64,000 nt of DNA. It comes from Paractinoplanes ovalisporus (GTDB taxonomy: Bacteria; Actinomycetota; Actinomycetes; Mycobacteriales; Micromonosporaceae). The position numbers and the translations under genes were made by a program. The stretch lies in the NCBI RefSeq assembly GCF_016834655.1, contig NZ_JAENHP010000003.1, positions 124,001 through 188,000 of the forward strand, in the 5' to 3' direction. Positions 24,097 through 32,401 of the stretch are shown here, piece after piece (positions within the stretch are counted from its first letter, which is position 1; every line of letters begins with the position of its first letter). Under the pieces are notes generated by a model. It saw only the letters and a program-made list of their open reading frames with translations, made no database searches and was not told where the DNA came from.

Positions 24097-24778
24097 GACG
24101 GGCCCGCTGATCCGCAGCGATCCCGGCGAGTTCGCCGGCCTGCTGTCCGCGGGCGACCGGGACGACCTGCTGCGACTGGGCCGGCGTCGGCGCTGGCCGG
24201 CCGGGGCGACCCTGTTCAGCGAGGGCGACCGGTCGACGACCGTGGTCCTCGTGCTCAGCGGCCGGGCCAAGGTGTTCTCGCTGACCGAGCAGGGCGGCGA
24301 GGTGCTGCTGGCCATCCGCGGGCCGGGCGCGCTGCTGGGGGAGATGTCGGCGCTGGACGGCGCACCCCGCTCGGCCTCGGTGTCGGCGCTGGAACCTCTG
24401 GATACGTACGTCGTGACCGTCACCAGTTTCCTGCAGTTCCTCAACAGCCACCCCGACGCCGCGGTGCGGATCGTCCGGATGATCGTGTCCCGGTTGCGCG
24501 ACGCCGACCGCAAACGGGTCGAGTTCGGCACCTACGACACCCTGGGCCGGGTCGCGCTGCGCCTGGCCGAGCTGGCCGAGCGGTTCGGGGCCTCGCAGGA
24601 CGACGCCGTACGCATCACGCTGCCGCTCACCCAGGACGAGCTGGCCGCGTGGACCGGTTCGTCGCGCGAGTCGGTGACCAAGGCGCTGCGGGTGCTGCGC
24701 CGGCAGAACATCATCGAGACCAGCCGCCGTTCGGTGACGGTCATCGACCTGGACCGTCTGCGCGCCCGCGCCAAATAG
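24086..24778 (+). CDS. Crp/Fnr-family transcriptional regulator
   Basis: A 230-residue regulator with an N-terminal cNMP-binding domain (ATLFSEGDRSTTVVLVLSGR, then GPGALLGEMSALDGAPRSAS, the phosphate-binding cassette) and a C-terminal Crp helix-turn-helix (LTQDELAAWTGSSRESVTKA near 178-197). The cassette keeps Glu in GEMSALDG and Arg-Ser-Ala in the family position, so cAMP or cGMP binding is plausible. Translation is coupled to the cyclase gene by an 11-base overlap. Autoregulated cAMP signalling is the natural reading; targets are not visible here. Confidence 0.93.
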   Translation: MSTETGPLIRSDPGEFAGLLSAGDRDDLLRLGRRRRWPAGATLFSEGDRSTTVVLVLSGRAKVFSLTEQGGEVLLAIRGPGALLGEMSALDGAPRSASVSALEPLDTYVVTVTSFLQFLNSHPDAAVRIVRMIVSRLRDADRKRVEFGTYDTLGRVALRLAELAERFGASQDDAVRITLPLTQDELAAWTGSSRESVTKALRVLRRQNIIETSRRSVTVIDLDRLRARAK

Positions 24779-24781
24779 TGA

Positions 24782-24811
24782 GGGGTGGAGCGCCGACCGG
24801 CACCCCACCCC
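24782..24811. terminator. Bidirectional hairpin between the Crp and RTX-like genes
   Basis: GGGGTGG (24782-24788) pairs with CCACCCC (24805-24811). The loop contains a smaller GCC/GGC stem. It lies between two convergent genes. Confidence 0.55.
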
Positions 24812-24826
24812 GTGTCACCAGGAAAG

Positions 24827-25912
24827 CTACAGCTCGCAGCTGTTCTTGAAGTCGACCGGGTCGGCGACGCAGCGGTCGGTGCCCAGCCCGCCGAAGTTGC
24901 GGTCGTTCCCCCGCACGCCGTCGACGCTGTTCAGGTTGTCGTTGCCCGCGTCGCCGAACAGCAGGTCGGCCCCGGCCCCGCCGACGATCGCGTCGTTGCC
25001 GACGCCGCCACGCAGCACGTCGTTGCCGGCCTCGCCGAGGAGCCGGTCGTTCCCGGCGTCACCGGTGACCGTGTCGTTGCCGGCGCCGCCACGGCCGAAG
25101 TCGACCCCGGTCAGCCCGGCCACCCGGTCGTTACCGAGTCCACCGTCCTGCCGGTCGTTCCCGCCGCCACCGTTGACGATGTCGTTCCCGGCGCCACCGT
25201 TCTGCGTGTCGTTGCCGTTGCCGCCGAGGAGGGTGTCGTTGCCGGCGTCCCCGTTCTGCGTGTCGTTGCCGTTGTCGCCGCTCAGACTGTCGTTGCCCAG
25301 CCCGCCGGACTGGACGTCGTTGCCGTCCTGCCCGATCAGCCGGTCGTTGCCGGCCTCGCCGAGCTGCCGGTCGTTGCCCGGACCACCGATGATGATGTCG
25401 TTGCCGGGCCCGCCGGTCTGGGTGTCGGCTCCCAGGGCGCCGTCGAGGCGGTCGTTCCCGGCGCCACCGGACATCCGGTCGCTGCCGCTGTTGCCGTTGA
25501 TCCGGTCGGCCCCGCTCCCCCCGAGCAGGGTGTCCACACCGTCTCCACCGTTGAGCTCCGAGTTGGTGCCGGTGTTGTTGAAGACCCGGTCGTTGCGGTC
25601 CCGGGCGTTGACCCGGATCAGGGTGACGTTGTTGGCGTTGCAGGCCACGACCGCCGCGTTCACCTGGACACAGCCCGCACCCGCGACCGGCGGGTCACCG
25701 GCGTCCCGGACGAAGAAGAAATTGCCCGTACGGGTGACCGTGATGTTGTTGGCCCGGTTGACCTGAGCGTTGACGGTGATGGTGTTCCCGACCTTGTTGA
25801 CGCCGGTGGCGGCGTAGGCCGGGGCGGCCAGGATCAGCGCGGGTGCCGTGCCCGCCGCGGCGAGCGTGGCGAATCGGAGCAGCCGGCGCCGACGGGCCTC
25901 GTTGTTGCTCAT
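24827..25912 (-). CDS. Secreted RTX-like calcium-binding repeat protein
   Basis: This 361-residue protein has an N-terminal basic stretch ([10 protein letters not shown]) and a Sec signal ending near APAYAA. A beta-rich region of about 100 residues is followed by about 20 tandem nonapeptides of the GGxGNDxxx type (about 135-340), the parallel beta-roll that binds calcium. The short tail ends in CEL, with one of a probable Cys pair. RTX repeats normally mark type I-secreted Gram-negative proteins; here export is by Sec, and no toxin or enzyme domain is visible. It may be a structural or adhesive surface protein. A strong AAGGGGGG ribosome site fixes the start at 25912. Confidence 0.82.
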   Translation of the reverse strand: MSNNEARRRRLLRFATLAAAGTAPALILAAPAYAATGVNKVGNTITVNAQVNRANNITVTRTGNFFFVRDAGDPPVAGAGCVQVNAAVVACNANNVTLIRVNARDRNDRVFNNTGTNSELNGGDGVDTLLGGSGADRINGNSGSDRMSGGAGNDRLDGALGADTQTGGPGNDIIIGGPGNDRQLGEAGNDRLIGQDGNDVQSGGLGNDSLSGDNGNDTQNGDAGNDTLLGGNGNDTQNGGAGNDIVNGGGGNDRQDGGLGNDRVAGLTGVDFGRGGAGNDTVTGDAGNDRLLGEAGNDVLRGGVGNDAIVGGAGADLLFGDAGNDNLNSVDGVRGNDRNFGGLGTDRCVADPVDFKNSCEL

Positions 25913-26144
25913 CTGCGTTTTCCCCCCTTGAAGGTTCGCATCCGGTGTGCCGGACACCGGGAAACCTTCGCAGCCGGACAGGCTCCGGCCGCAGGAAGAA
26001 TTACGGGTCTGAACTGGTAAAGATGCCCGCCGGAACTGTCGGGAAATCACTTGTTCTTTGTCCGGCGGTTGGCATTCCGCGGTATTCGCTTGACGCCTTT
26101 TGTTATTGTCCCGCGCGAATTCGCGGGCGGCAAGGGCCGGCCGT
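25913..26144. promoter_or_regulatory. Intergenic region upstream of the RTX-like gene
   Basis: About 230 bases with comparatively AT-rich patches (26025-26130, for example TTTTGTTATT). It should hold the promoter of the RTX-like gene and the 3-prime end of the chemoreceptor transcript. I found no gene and no clear operator. Confidence 0.4.
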
Positions 26145-27779
26145 TCAGACCCGGAACGCCGAGACGACGCTGCGCAGCTCGGACGACATACGGGCCAGTT
26201 CGGCCGTGGCCTCCTGGGTCTCGCTGACGCCCTGGCTCGTCAGCTGGGCCGCCTCGGCCACGCCGGTGATGTTGTTGGCGATCTCGCCCGTGCCGTGCGC
26301 GGCCTCGGTGACGCTGCGGTTCATCTCGGCGGTCGTGGCCGTCTGTTCCTCGACGGCCGAGGCGATCGTGGTCTGGAAGTCGCTGATCCGCTCGATGACC
26401 AGCGAGATCTCCTCGATCGCGAGGACCGCGCCGCTGGTGTCGGCCTGGATGGCCTCGACCCGGGCCGAGATGTCCTCGGTGGCGCGGGCCGTCTCCTGGG
26501 CCAGGTCCTTCACCTCGGAGGCGACCACGGCGAAGCCCTTGCCGGCGTCGCCCGCGCGGGCCGCCTCGATGGTGGCGTTCAGGGCCAGCAGGTTGGTCTG
26601 CTCGGCGATCGAGGTGATGGTCTTGATGACGTTGCCGATCTCGGCCGACGACTCGCCCAGCTTGCCCATGGTGGCCGACGTGGTGGCGGTGACGGTGACC
26701 GCCTCGGCGGCGACCCGGGCCGCCTCGGTCGCGTTCTGCGAGATCTCGCGGATCGAGGCGCCCATCTGCTCACCGCCGGCCGACACGCTGTCGACGCTGC
26801 GCGAGACCTGCTCGGCCGCGGCCGAGACGGCCTGGGCCTGCACCGAGGTCTCCTCGGCGGAGGAGGCGATGTGGGTGGCGGTGTCGGTCATCCGGTCGGA
26901 CGCGCCGGCCAGCGACGCCGCGGACGCCTCGATCGTGCTGACCGTGGCCCGCAGCCGGGCCATCGCGGTGTCGAGCGAGCGGCCCATCCGGCCCGGCTCG
27001 TCGGCGCTGGTCAGGCCGGAAGTGAGGGTCAGGTCGCCGTCGGCCAGGCCGTCGCAGACGACGGTGACCCGGGTGAGCGACCCGACGATCCGCCGCGCGA
27101 CCCAGACGCCGAGGCCGAGAGCCAGGGTCAGGCCGACCGCCAGGACGGCGATCGACCAGGCCCGGTTCCTGGTGAAGCTGGAGTGGGCGGCGGCCGCGCT
27201 GGCGGCGGCGTCCGCGTTCTCGGCCTGTTCCATGGCGCTGACGCTCGCGAACACCTTGTCGAGGATCGGGATCACCTCGCTGTCGCGCAGCTTGGCCCAG
27301 TCGGAGAGGGCGTTGCGTTCGCCGAGCGGCAGCATGCGGGTCCGGGCGAGCTCGACGAAGGCGCTCCAGTCCGTCTGGAGCTGGTTGAGCACCGCGGCGT
27401 CGGCGGCCGGGACGGTGCTGCGGTAGGAGGTCAAGGCGGTGTCGAAGGCGGTGATGTCGTCCTGGAAGGCCTCGGTGAACTTCTGCGTCCCGGCCGCGTC
27501 GATCGACAGCGCCTGCTGGGCCAGGTCGTTGCGGGTGGAGCTGATCGAGGTCCGGATCTCGCCGATGGCCTTGACGCCCGCGACGTTGCTGACATAGATC
27601 TGCTGGGCCGCGGCGCTCGCCTTGTTCAGCGACGACAGCCCCATGATCCCGACGACGAGTGCGACCAGGGCGGCCGCGCCCACCGCGGCGAGCACCTTGA
27701 CCTTGACGCTCAGGTCGTCGAAGGTGCGCCGGCCGCCCGCGGTCTGGGAGATCGGCTCGGTCAGGGCCAGCGTGCTCAT
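26145..27779 (-). CDS. Methyl-accepting chemotaxis protein
   Basis: A 544-residue transducer with one helix at about 28-50, an extracytoplasmic four-helix-type sensor (about 52-205) without a recognisable ligand motif, a second helix near 210-232, HAMP, and a long coiled-coil signalling domain. The hairpin tip reads [18 protein letters not shown], the part that contacts CheW and CheA. It would report an environmental cue to the flagellar switch, which fits an organism with motile spores. No che genes are nearby; a solitary fliQ lies 6 kb away. It appears monocistronic. Confidence 0.95.
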   Translation of the reverse strand: MSTLALTEPISQTAGGRRTFDDLSVKVKVLAAVGAAALVALVVGIMGLSSLNKASAAAQQIYVSNVAGVKAIGEIRTSISSTRNDLAQQALSIDAAGTQKFTEAFQDDITAFDTALTSYRSTVPAADAAVLNQLQTDWSAFVELARTRMLPLGERNALSDWAKLRDSEVIPILDKVFASVSAMEQAENADAAASAAAAHSSFTRNRAWSIAVLAVGLTLALGLGVWVARRIVGSLTRVTVVCDGLADGDLTLTSGLTSADEPGRMGRSLDTAMARLRATVSTIEASAASLAGASDRMTDTATHIASSAEETSVQAQAVSAAAEQVSRSVDSVSAGGEQMGASIREISQNATEAARVAAEAVTVTATTSATMGKLGESSAEIGNVIKTITSIAEQTNLLALNATIEAARAGDAGKGFAVVASEVKDLAQETARATEDISARVEAIQADTSGAVLAIEEISLVIERISDFQTTIASAVEEQTATTAEMNRSVTEAAHGTGEIANNITGVAEAAQLTSQGVSETQEATAELARMSSELRSVVSAFRV

Positions 27780-27860
27780 TTCGCCACTCCGTCTCGTGCG
27801 GTACCCGTCCCCCCACTATTGCGAACAGTCCTCGCGAAAGGGACGTTATCGCCAAGTTGC

Positions 27861-28643
27861 TCAGAGGTAGAGCGACCCCAGCCGGGCCACCATCGCCACC
27901 ACCACGACCACCAGCACCACCCGTACGAATCCGGCGCCGCGCTTGAGAGCGGTATGCGCCCCGAACCGGGCGCCGACGATGTTGCACACGGCCATGGCCA
28001 GGCCCAGCTTCCACAGCACGTGGCCGCCCGAGGCGAAGACGAGCAGGGCGCCCAGGTTCGTACCGGCGTTCAGAATCTTGGCGGTGGCCGAGCTGGAGAC
28101 GAAGTCGAGGCCGAGCAGGGCGGTGAACGCGATGATCAGGAAGGTGCCGGTGCCGGGCCCGAGGATGCCGTCGTAGAACGCGATCGCGGTGCCGGCCAGC
28201 AGCACGGCGGCCAGGCGGCGGCGCCACGTGCGGTTCGGTTCGGTCACCACCACGCCGAACGAGGGGCGGGCCACCACGAACGCGAGCACCAGCAACAACA
28301 GCACCATGATGATCGGCCGGAAGTACTCGGCCGGGATGTGCGAGGCGGCCAGCGCGCCCGTGCCGGAGAAGAGCACGGCCAGCAACGCCGCCGGCAGGGC
28401 CAGTCGCCAGTCGATCGTCGTCCGGCGGGCGTACGTGATGGCCGCCGACGTCGTGCCGCAGATGCTGGCCACCTTGTTGGTGCCGAGTGCGGTCACCGGC
28501 GACATGCCCGGCAGCCCCAGCATCAGCGCCGGGACGAGGACCAGCCCGCCCCCGCCGACCACCGCGTCGACCCAGCCCGCCGCGGCCGCGACCAGCAGGA
28601 GCAGCGCGACGTGCTGCCATTCCAACCCATAGAGCCATTCCAA
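27861..28643 (-). CDS. TauE/SafE-family membrane permease (sulfite/organosulfonate exporter type)
   Basis: The 260-residue protein has about eight hydrophobic helices. The two diagnostic TauE/SafE blocks are GWVDAVVGGGGLVLVPALML near the N-terminus and the repeat-like GILGPGTGTFLIIAFTALLG in the second half. Family members move sulfite, sulfoacetate or related anions; the substrate is not indicated here. Its start is only 47 bases from the divergent CGNR regulator gene, which may control it. Confidence 0.9.
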   Translation of the reverse strand: MEWLYGLEWQHVALLLLVAAAAGWVDAVVGGGGLVLVPALMLGLPGMSPVTALGTNKVASICGTTSAAITYARRTTIDWRLALPAALLAVLFSGTGALAASHIPAEYFRPIIMVLLLLVLAFVVARPSFGVVVTEPNRTWRRRLAAVLLAGTAIAFYDGILGPGTGTFLIIAFTALLGLDFVSSSATAKILNAGTNLGALLVFASGGHVLWKLGLAMAVCNIVGARFGAHTALKRGAGFVRVVLVVVVVAMVARLGSLYL

Positions 28644-28690
28644 GGCGACAACCCCTTCACGATTGCCGCCGATCTTGCTGTAATGCCTTT

Positions 28691-29224
28691 ATGCATCTAA
28701 ACCCTTACGGCGAGGATGCCGTGCGGCTCGCTCTCTCGCTGGTGACCGAGCCACCGGCCACCGACGAGGCGATGGTCGCCCGCTGCCTGGAATATGACCT
28801 GGTCATCGAGTTGCCGGTGACGAAGTATGACCGGGCGGCGACGGCCGAGTTCCTGGCGGAGTGGCTGACCGTGATCGACGCCACCGATCCCGAGGAACGG
28901 GCGCGGCGCCTCAACGACCTGCTCCGGTTCGCCTCGGCCTACCCCCGGCTCACGAACCACGCCGACGACGGCTGGCACATCCACTACCGCGACCCCGGGC
29001 AGCCGCTCGCCTCGGTGCTGCGCACCCTGATCAGCGTCGGCACCGCCCTGCACCTGGCCGGCCGCGGCATGCACCGGCTCGGACGCTGCGCCGCCGAGGG
29101 CTGCGACCGCCCGTACGGGGATTTCAGCCGCACCGGCAAACAGGCGTACTGCTCCCCGGCCTGCGGCAACCGTGATGCCGTCCGTCGCCATCGCGTCCGC
29201 CGGGCTCTTGACATCACGCCGTGA
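28691..29224 (+). CDS. CGNR zinc-finger / ABATE-domain protein
   Basis: A 177-residue protein. The first 120 residues form an ABATE-like domain and the C-terminus carries the CGNR zinc finger: GRCAAEGCDRPYGDFSRTGK followed by AYCSPACGNRDAVRRHR, with four Cys for zinc and a basic tail. Such proteins are thought to be stress-related transcription regulators in actinobacteria. The ATG at 28691 has no ribosome site; a TGTAAT box six bases upstream suggests a leaderless start. It is divergent from the TauE/SafE permease and followed by the CBS gene. Confidence 0.85.
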   Translation: MHLNPYGEDAVRLALSLVTEPPATDEAMVARCLEYDLVIELPVTKYDRAATAEFLAEWLTVIDATDPEERARRLNDLLRFASAYPRLTNHADDGWHIHYRDPGQPLASVLRTLISVGTALHLAGRGMHRLGRCAAEGCDRPYGDFSRTGKQAYCSPACGNRDAVRRHRVRRALDITP

Positions 29225-29311
29225 ATGACGCCAAGTAGGCATATGCCCCGCGGCGCTGCGAGGTCCCGTGGGGGTTTGCTACGGCGGATCTCGGACGGGA
29301 GAGGCGGCGTC

Positions 29312-29749
29312 ATGCGAATCAGTGACATTCTGCGGGTCAAGGGCGGGCGGGTGGTGACGGTGTCACCCGAGGCGGACGTGACGGAGCTTCTGGCCGTCCT
29401 GGCCGAGAACAAGATCGGGGCGGTGATCGTCTCGAGGGACGGCACCCGGGTCGAGGGCATCGTCAGTGAGCGCGACGTCGTGCGCGCGCTGGCCGCCCGG
29501 GGTGCCGCCGTGCTCATGGAACCGGTGGCGGCGATCGCGACCACCCAGGTGCGGTCGGTGGAACGCGACGCGGCCGTCGAGGACGTCGAACGGCTGATGA
29601 CCGAGCGGCGCTTCCGCCACGTGCCGGTGATCGAGGCCGGCGAGCTGCACGGCGTGGTCAGCATCGGCGACGTGGTGAAGTTCCGCATCGACGAGCTCCA
29701 GGCTGAACGCACCAGCCTGGAGGAGTACATCACCGGCGAGCGGGCCTGA
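29312..29749 (+). CDS. CBS-domain pair protein
   Basis: The 145-residue protein consists of two CBS motifs in tandem. The first is GRVVTVSPEADVTELLAVL followed by GAVIVSRDGTRVEGIVSERD; the second is TTQVRSVERDAAVEDVERLM followed by RHVPVIEAGELHGVVSIGD. Stand-alone pairs bind adenosine nucleotides or S-adenosylmethionine and act as sensors. The start at 29312 has a GGGAGAGG ribosome site. Its 3-prime end overlaps the convergent ligase gene by 20 bases. Confidence 0.92.
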   Translation: MRISDILRVKGGRVVTVSPEADVTELLAVLAENKIGAVIVSRDGTRVEGIVSERDVVRALAARGAAVLMEPVAAIATTQVRSVERDAAVEDVERLMTERRFRHVPVIEAGELHGVVSIGDVVKFRIDELQAERTSLEEYITGERA

Positions 29750-30695
29750 CCGTCCGTTCCAGCACGTCGTCGGCCGGGCAGCGGCCGCGCATCACGTATT
29801 GCTCGGTGAACTCCGCGACCTGATCCCTCAGGTCGCGGCCCGTGCCGTGCCGGGCCAGGGTTCCGTACGCCTGCAGGAAGCACTCCCGGGCGGCAACGGC
29901 CAGCGCCGGGTCGCTGAGCCCGTCGCGGGCCGCCCGCTCCCACAGTCCCGCCTCGGCGGCCAGCGGCGCCGTGATCTCCTCGGTCGCCGCGGCCGCCCGC
30001 GGATCGTCCAGCAGCACCGCCGTCACCGCCACGACCACCTTCCAGCCGTCGCGGGGCGGCCGGTCGGCCACGTCGATCTCCAGATGCCCACGGGCCGCGA
30101 CGGGCGGGGTGAGCGCCTCGACATGCCGGGCCAGGTCGTCGAGCCCGGGGCGCTCGTGATCGTGGCGGGCGCCGCGGAACGGGCCCGGCTGCTCCAGCAC
30201 GTACGCCGCCCACGACCGCCGCGGATCGGCCACCGCCCGCAGCACCGGCAGGTGGCGGTGGCGGGCCTGGCGGCCGCTGCGCCAGCCGTCCAGCGTGGGC
30301 GAGTTGGCGAAGGCGGCGGCCAGAACGGGCGCGAGCGTATGGGCCAGCGCCCACCGGCGGGTGAGTCCCAGCGGGCCGCCGCCCTCCAGCCCGGCCTCCA
30401 GTGCGACGCGCACGCCGTAGTCCCCGACACCGTCCAGCACCGGCCCGGCGGCCGCGAGGTCGTCGGCCATGCGGTCGATGCACACCTCGAGCCCCGGCGA
30501 GGGTGGCCCGCTGACGGTCCCCAGCCCCGGCCCTGGTGACCGCGGGGCCAGGAAGCCGTGCCGCAGACGCGTACCCTCTTCGAGGGGCCGGGCCATCGGC
30601 ACATCGACTGCGGCGCCGACAAAGCCGGGCGTGGCCGGCGCGAAGGCGTGTTCGGCCAGCATCAGGGCCGCAGCCCGCTCGTTCGGGGGTGTCAC
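29730..30695 (-). CDS. Shortened EgtA/GshA-like glutamate-cysteine ligase homologue
   Basis: The 321-residue protein is recognisable from LGLTRRWALAHTLAPVLAAA, FANSPTLDGWRSGRQA and the helical C-terminus WERAARDGLSDPALAVAA, all typical of EgtA, the ligase that makes gamma-glutamylcysteine for ergothioneine. Usual EgtA proteins have about 400-430 residues. Here the N-terminal half is compressed: the acidic GVExE-type strand reads VGAAVDVP, the EPGG-ELSGPP block reads APRSPGPGLGTVSGPP, and the stretch with MM..TASVQV is reduced to VRVALEAG. From remembered family motifs, ATP and metal ligands seem lost, so it may be inactive or repurposed. The GTG at 30695 has a GAGG ribosome site. No other egt gene is in view. 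Confidence 0.6.
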   Translation of the reverse strand: MTPPNERAAALMLAEHAFAPATPGFVGAAVDVPMARPLEEGTRLRHGFLAPRSPGPGLGTVSGPPSPGLEVCIDRMADDLAAAGPVLDGVGDYGVRVALEAGLEGGGPLGLTRRWALAHTLAPVLAAAFANSPTLDGWRSGRQARHRHLPVLRAVADPRRSWAAYVLEQPGPFRGARHDHERPGLDDLARHVEALTPPVAARGHLEIDVADRPPRDGWKVVVAVTAVLLDDPRAAAATEEITAPLAAEAGLWERAARDGLSDPALAVAARECFLQAYGTLARHGTGRDLRDQVAEFTEQYVMRGRCPADDVLERTVRPARR

Positions 30696-31041
30696 AGGTC
30701 GCCTCGCTCCAGTGCGGTCCGGCCGGGAACCGCAGGAGCATAGCATTCCTATCTGCCCGATAGGCATTGGCCGTTCGGCCGCCGGTGCGGCGCCGACCAG
30801 GCGGCCGATCGGGTCGAGGACGCGATCGTCGTGTCGCATCCGCTGGTGCTCAGGGATCTCGGCGCTCGCGGCCGACATGCTGGCGGAGCTGCCGGCCCCG
30901 CCCCCGCCCCCGCCCGCCGGGGCGCGGTCACGCGGGCAGGCGCGTTCAAAGTCTCGCCGGCCGGGCGTTGGGTCAGGGCCGCGATCAGAGTGGCATGGTG
31001 AATGGACAGCTGGTCGGGCGGGCGCGAGAAGATGGCCGCGG
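30696..31041. promoter_or_regulatory. Intergenic region with dyad CCTATC-N5-GATAGG at 30748-30764
   Basis: About 346 bases between two leftward genes. The near-perfect dyad ATTCCTATC / GATAGGCAT lies 53 bases upstream of the ligase GTG and could be an operator. A C-rich run (30892-30925) and an open but unconvincing reading frame fill the rest. I see no gene. Confidence 0.45.
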
Positions 31042-32310
31042 TCAGGACGCCAGGCCCAGGCCACGGCGGCCGGTCTCGTTCAGATCGGCCTCGGTGAAGC
31101 GGTTCGTCCAGTCGCGCTCGTAGTGTTCGGCCGGGAAGTCGGACGGGCTCGAACCCGACCGGAACGCCTCGCGCACCGACGCCGCGTACGTCTCGTTGCG
31201 TGGGCACCACGGTGCGGCCGGGATGTACATGACGTTGCCCCAGCCTTGCTGGTCCTGCACCGGCGCCACGCTGTGGATCATGTCGCAGTGCCACCACACC
31301 GAGTCGCCCGCCCGCACGTCGGGGATGCCGGCCAGGGCCTCCATCAGCATGTCGTGCCACTTGTGGGTGGCCGGGAAGACCTGGTTGACCGTCACGCCGC
31401 ACATGTCGTCGTCGGGCACGTCGTTGAGCAACGGCCGCAGCATCAGATAGGCCATCGCTCCGGGGATCGGCACCGTGTGCAGCACACCCTGGTCGTGGTT
31501 CATGTCGGACAACGCCGTCCACCCCTGGAACGTGCGGAACGCCGAGCACATCGTCGACCCCGGATATTGCGGGCCCGACGTGCGGTACGCCGCGTCCCAC
31601 GGGTCGTACTGCTCCACCGAGCCGTCGAACAGGTGCCGGAACGCCTGTTGATAAGCCTGTGTCATCCACAGGTCGAGCGTGCCGGGGTCGAGGTGTGTGC
31701 CCAGCCCGGCCGAGTCGGCGCCCTCGGGCCGGCGGCGGATGCGGTCGGGGTAGAGCGAGTCGCGCTCCGGGTCGAACCACTGGGTGCCGTCGTCCGACGT
31801 GTGCTTCCACTGGCTGTTGAGGAACGCCTGCACCCGGGCCATCCGATCGCTCTGCCGGGCCTCCATCTGCGCGTGCGACCAATAGATCGGGTAGATCTCG
31901 GGCTTGGAGCCGACACTGCCGAAGAAGTCGTCGCCCGGACCCCGGTAGTTCTCGAAGAACTTGTTCTCCTCGACGTAGCGCACGATCCCGGCGTCCCACC
32001 CGAGGGCCTGTTCGCGAGGGAAATGTCCGCGCACGACGAGGCAGCCCCGCTTGCGGAGCCGGGCGACGTCGGCCGCGCTGACCCGCCCCGACTCGATGTC
32101 GTCGTAGGCGATGACCGGCCACACCTCTTCGCCCCGGGCCTTGGCGGCCGCGATCTCGGCCACCTCGGCGGCGACGTCACGCTCGACAACGGCGAAAACC
32201 TCTTCCACCGTACGGCCGGAGGCCGCGATCTGCGCACGCAGAGCGGCCTTGATCTCGCGGACGGCGCCGGGCAGGTCGGTCGGCGTCTCCTCCCAGTGGG
32301 GGAGCGGCAT
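31042..32310 (-). CDS. DUF1479 (YbiU-like) putative Fe(II)/2-oxoglutarate dioxygenase
   Basis: The 422-residue protein equals the length of E. coli YbiU (421). It has the DUF1479 hallmarks: an N-terminal helical region, YIEDIESG-like IAYDDIESGRV, a probable metal motif GTHLDPGTLDLWM with His and Asp, and a distal His in CDMIHSVAPVQD followed by an Arg-containing stretch. Members are predicted non-haem iron oxygenases without a settled substrate. The start at 32310 has an AGGAGG ribosome site. The gene is divergent from a ROK regulator and the promoter gap carries three copies of TTCTAGKCA, so it is the likely ROK target. Confidence 0.85.
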   Translation of the reverse strand: MPLPHWEETPTDLPGAVREIKAALRAQIAASGRTVEEVFAVVERDVAAEVAEIAAAKARGEEVWPVIAYDDIESGRVSAADVARLRKRGCLVVRGHFPREQALGWDAGIVRYVEENKFFENYRGPGDDFFGSVGSKPEIYPIYWSHAQMEARQSDRMARVQAFLNSQWKHTSDDGTQWFDPERDSLYPDRIRRRPEGADSAGLGTHLDPGTLDLWMTQAYQQAFRHLFDGSVEQYDPWDAAYRTSGPQYPGSTMCSAFRTFQGWTALSDMNHDQGVLHTVPIPGAMAYLMLRPLLNDVPDDDMCGVTVNQVFPATHKWHDMLMEALAGIPDVRAGDSVWWHCDMIHSVAPVQDQQGWGNVMYIPAAPWCPRNETYAASVREAFRSGSSPSDFPAEHYERDWTNRFTEADLNETGRRGLGLAS

Positions 32311-32401
32311 GGCGGGCCTCCTTCTAGTCATGTCCCTTTACTGGAAACGACCGTAAGCCCCCGGCCCCCTTCTAGGCAAGGGCCCTGACTAGAATGGCAC
32401 C
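32311..32401. promoter_or_regulatory. DUF1479/ROK divergent promoter with three TTCTAGKCA half-sites
   Basis: Half-sites lie at 32322-32330 (TTCTAGTCA), 32370-32378 (TTCTAGGCA) and inverted at 32386-32394 (TGACTAGAA). The last overlaps the -10 TAGAAT (32390-32395) that stands six bases before the leaderless GTG of the ROK gene. The first lies 12 bases upstream of the DUF1479 ATG, over its ribosome-site region. Confidence 0.75.

Noticed and set aside
30696-31064. N-terminal extension of the EgtA-like protein
   Set aside because: The open frame upstream of 30695 is Pro/Gly/Arg-rich, contains the dyad and a C-rich run, and does not supply the missing EgtA motifs.
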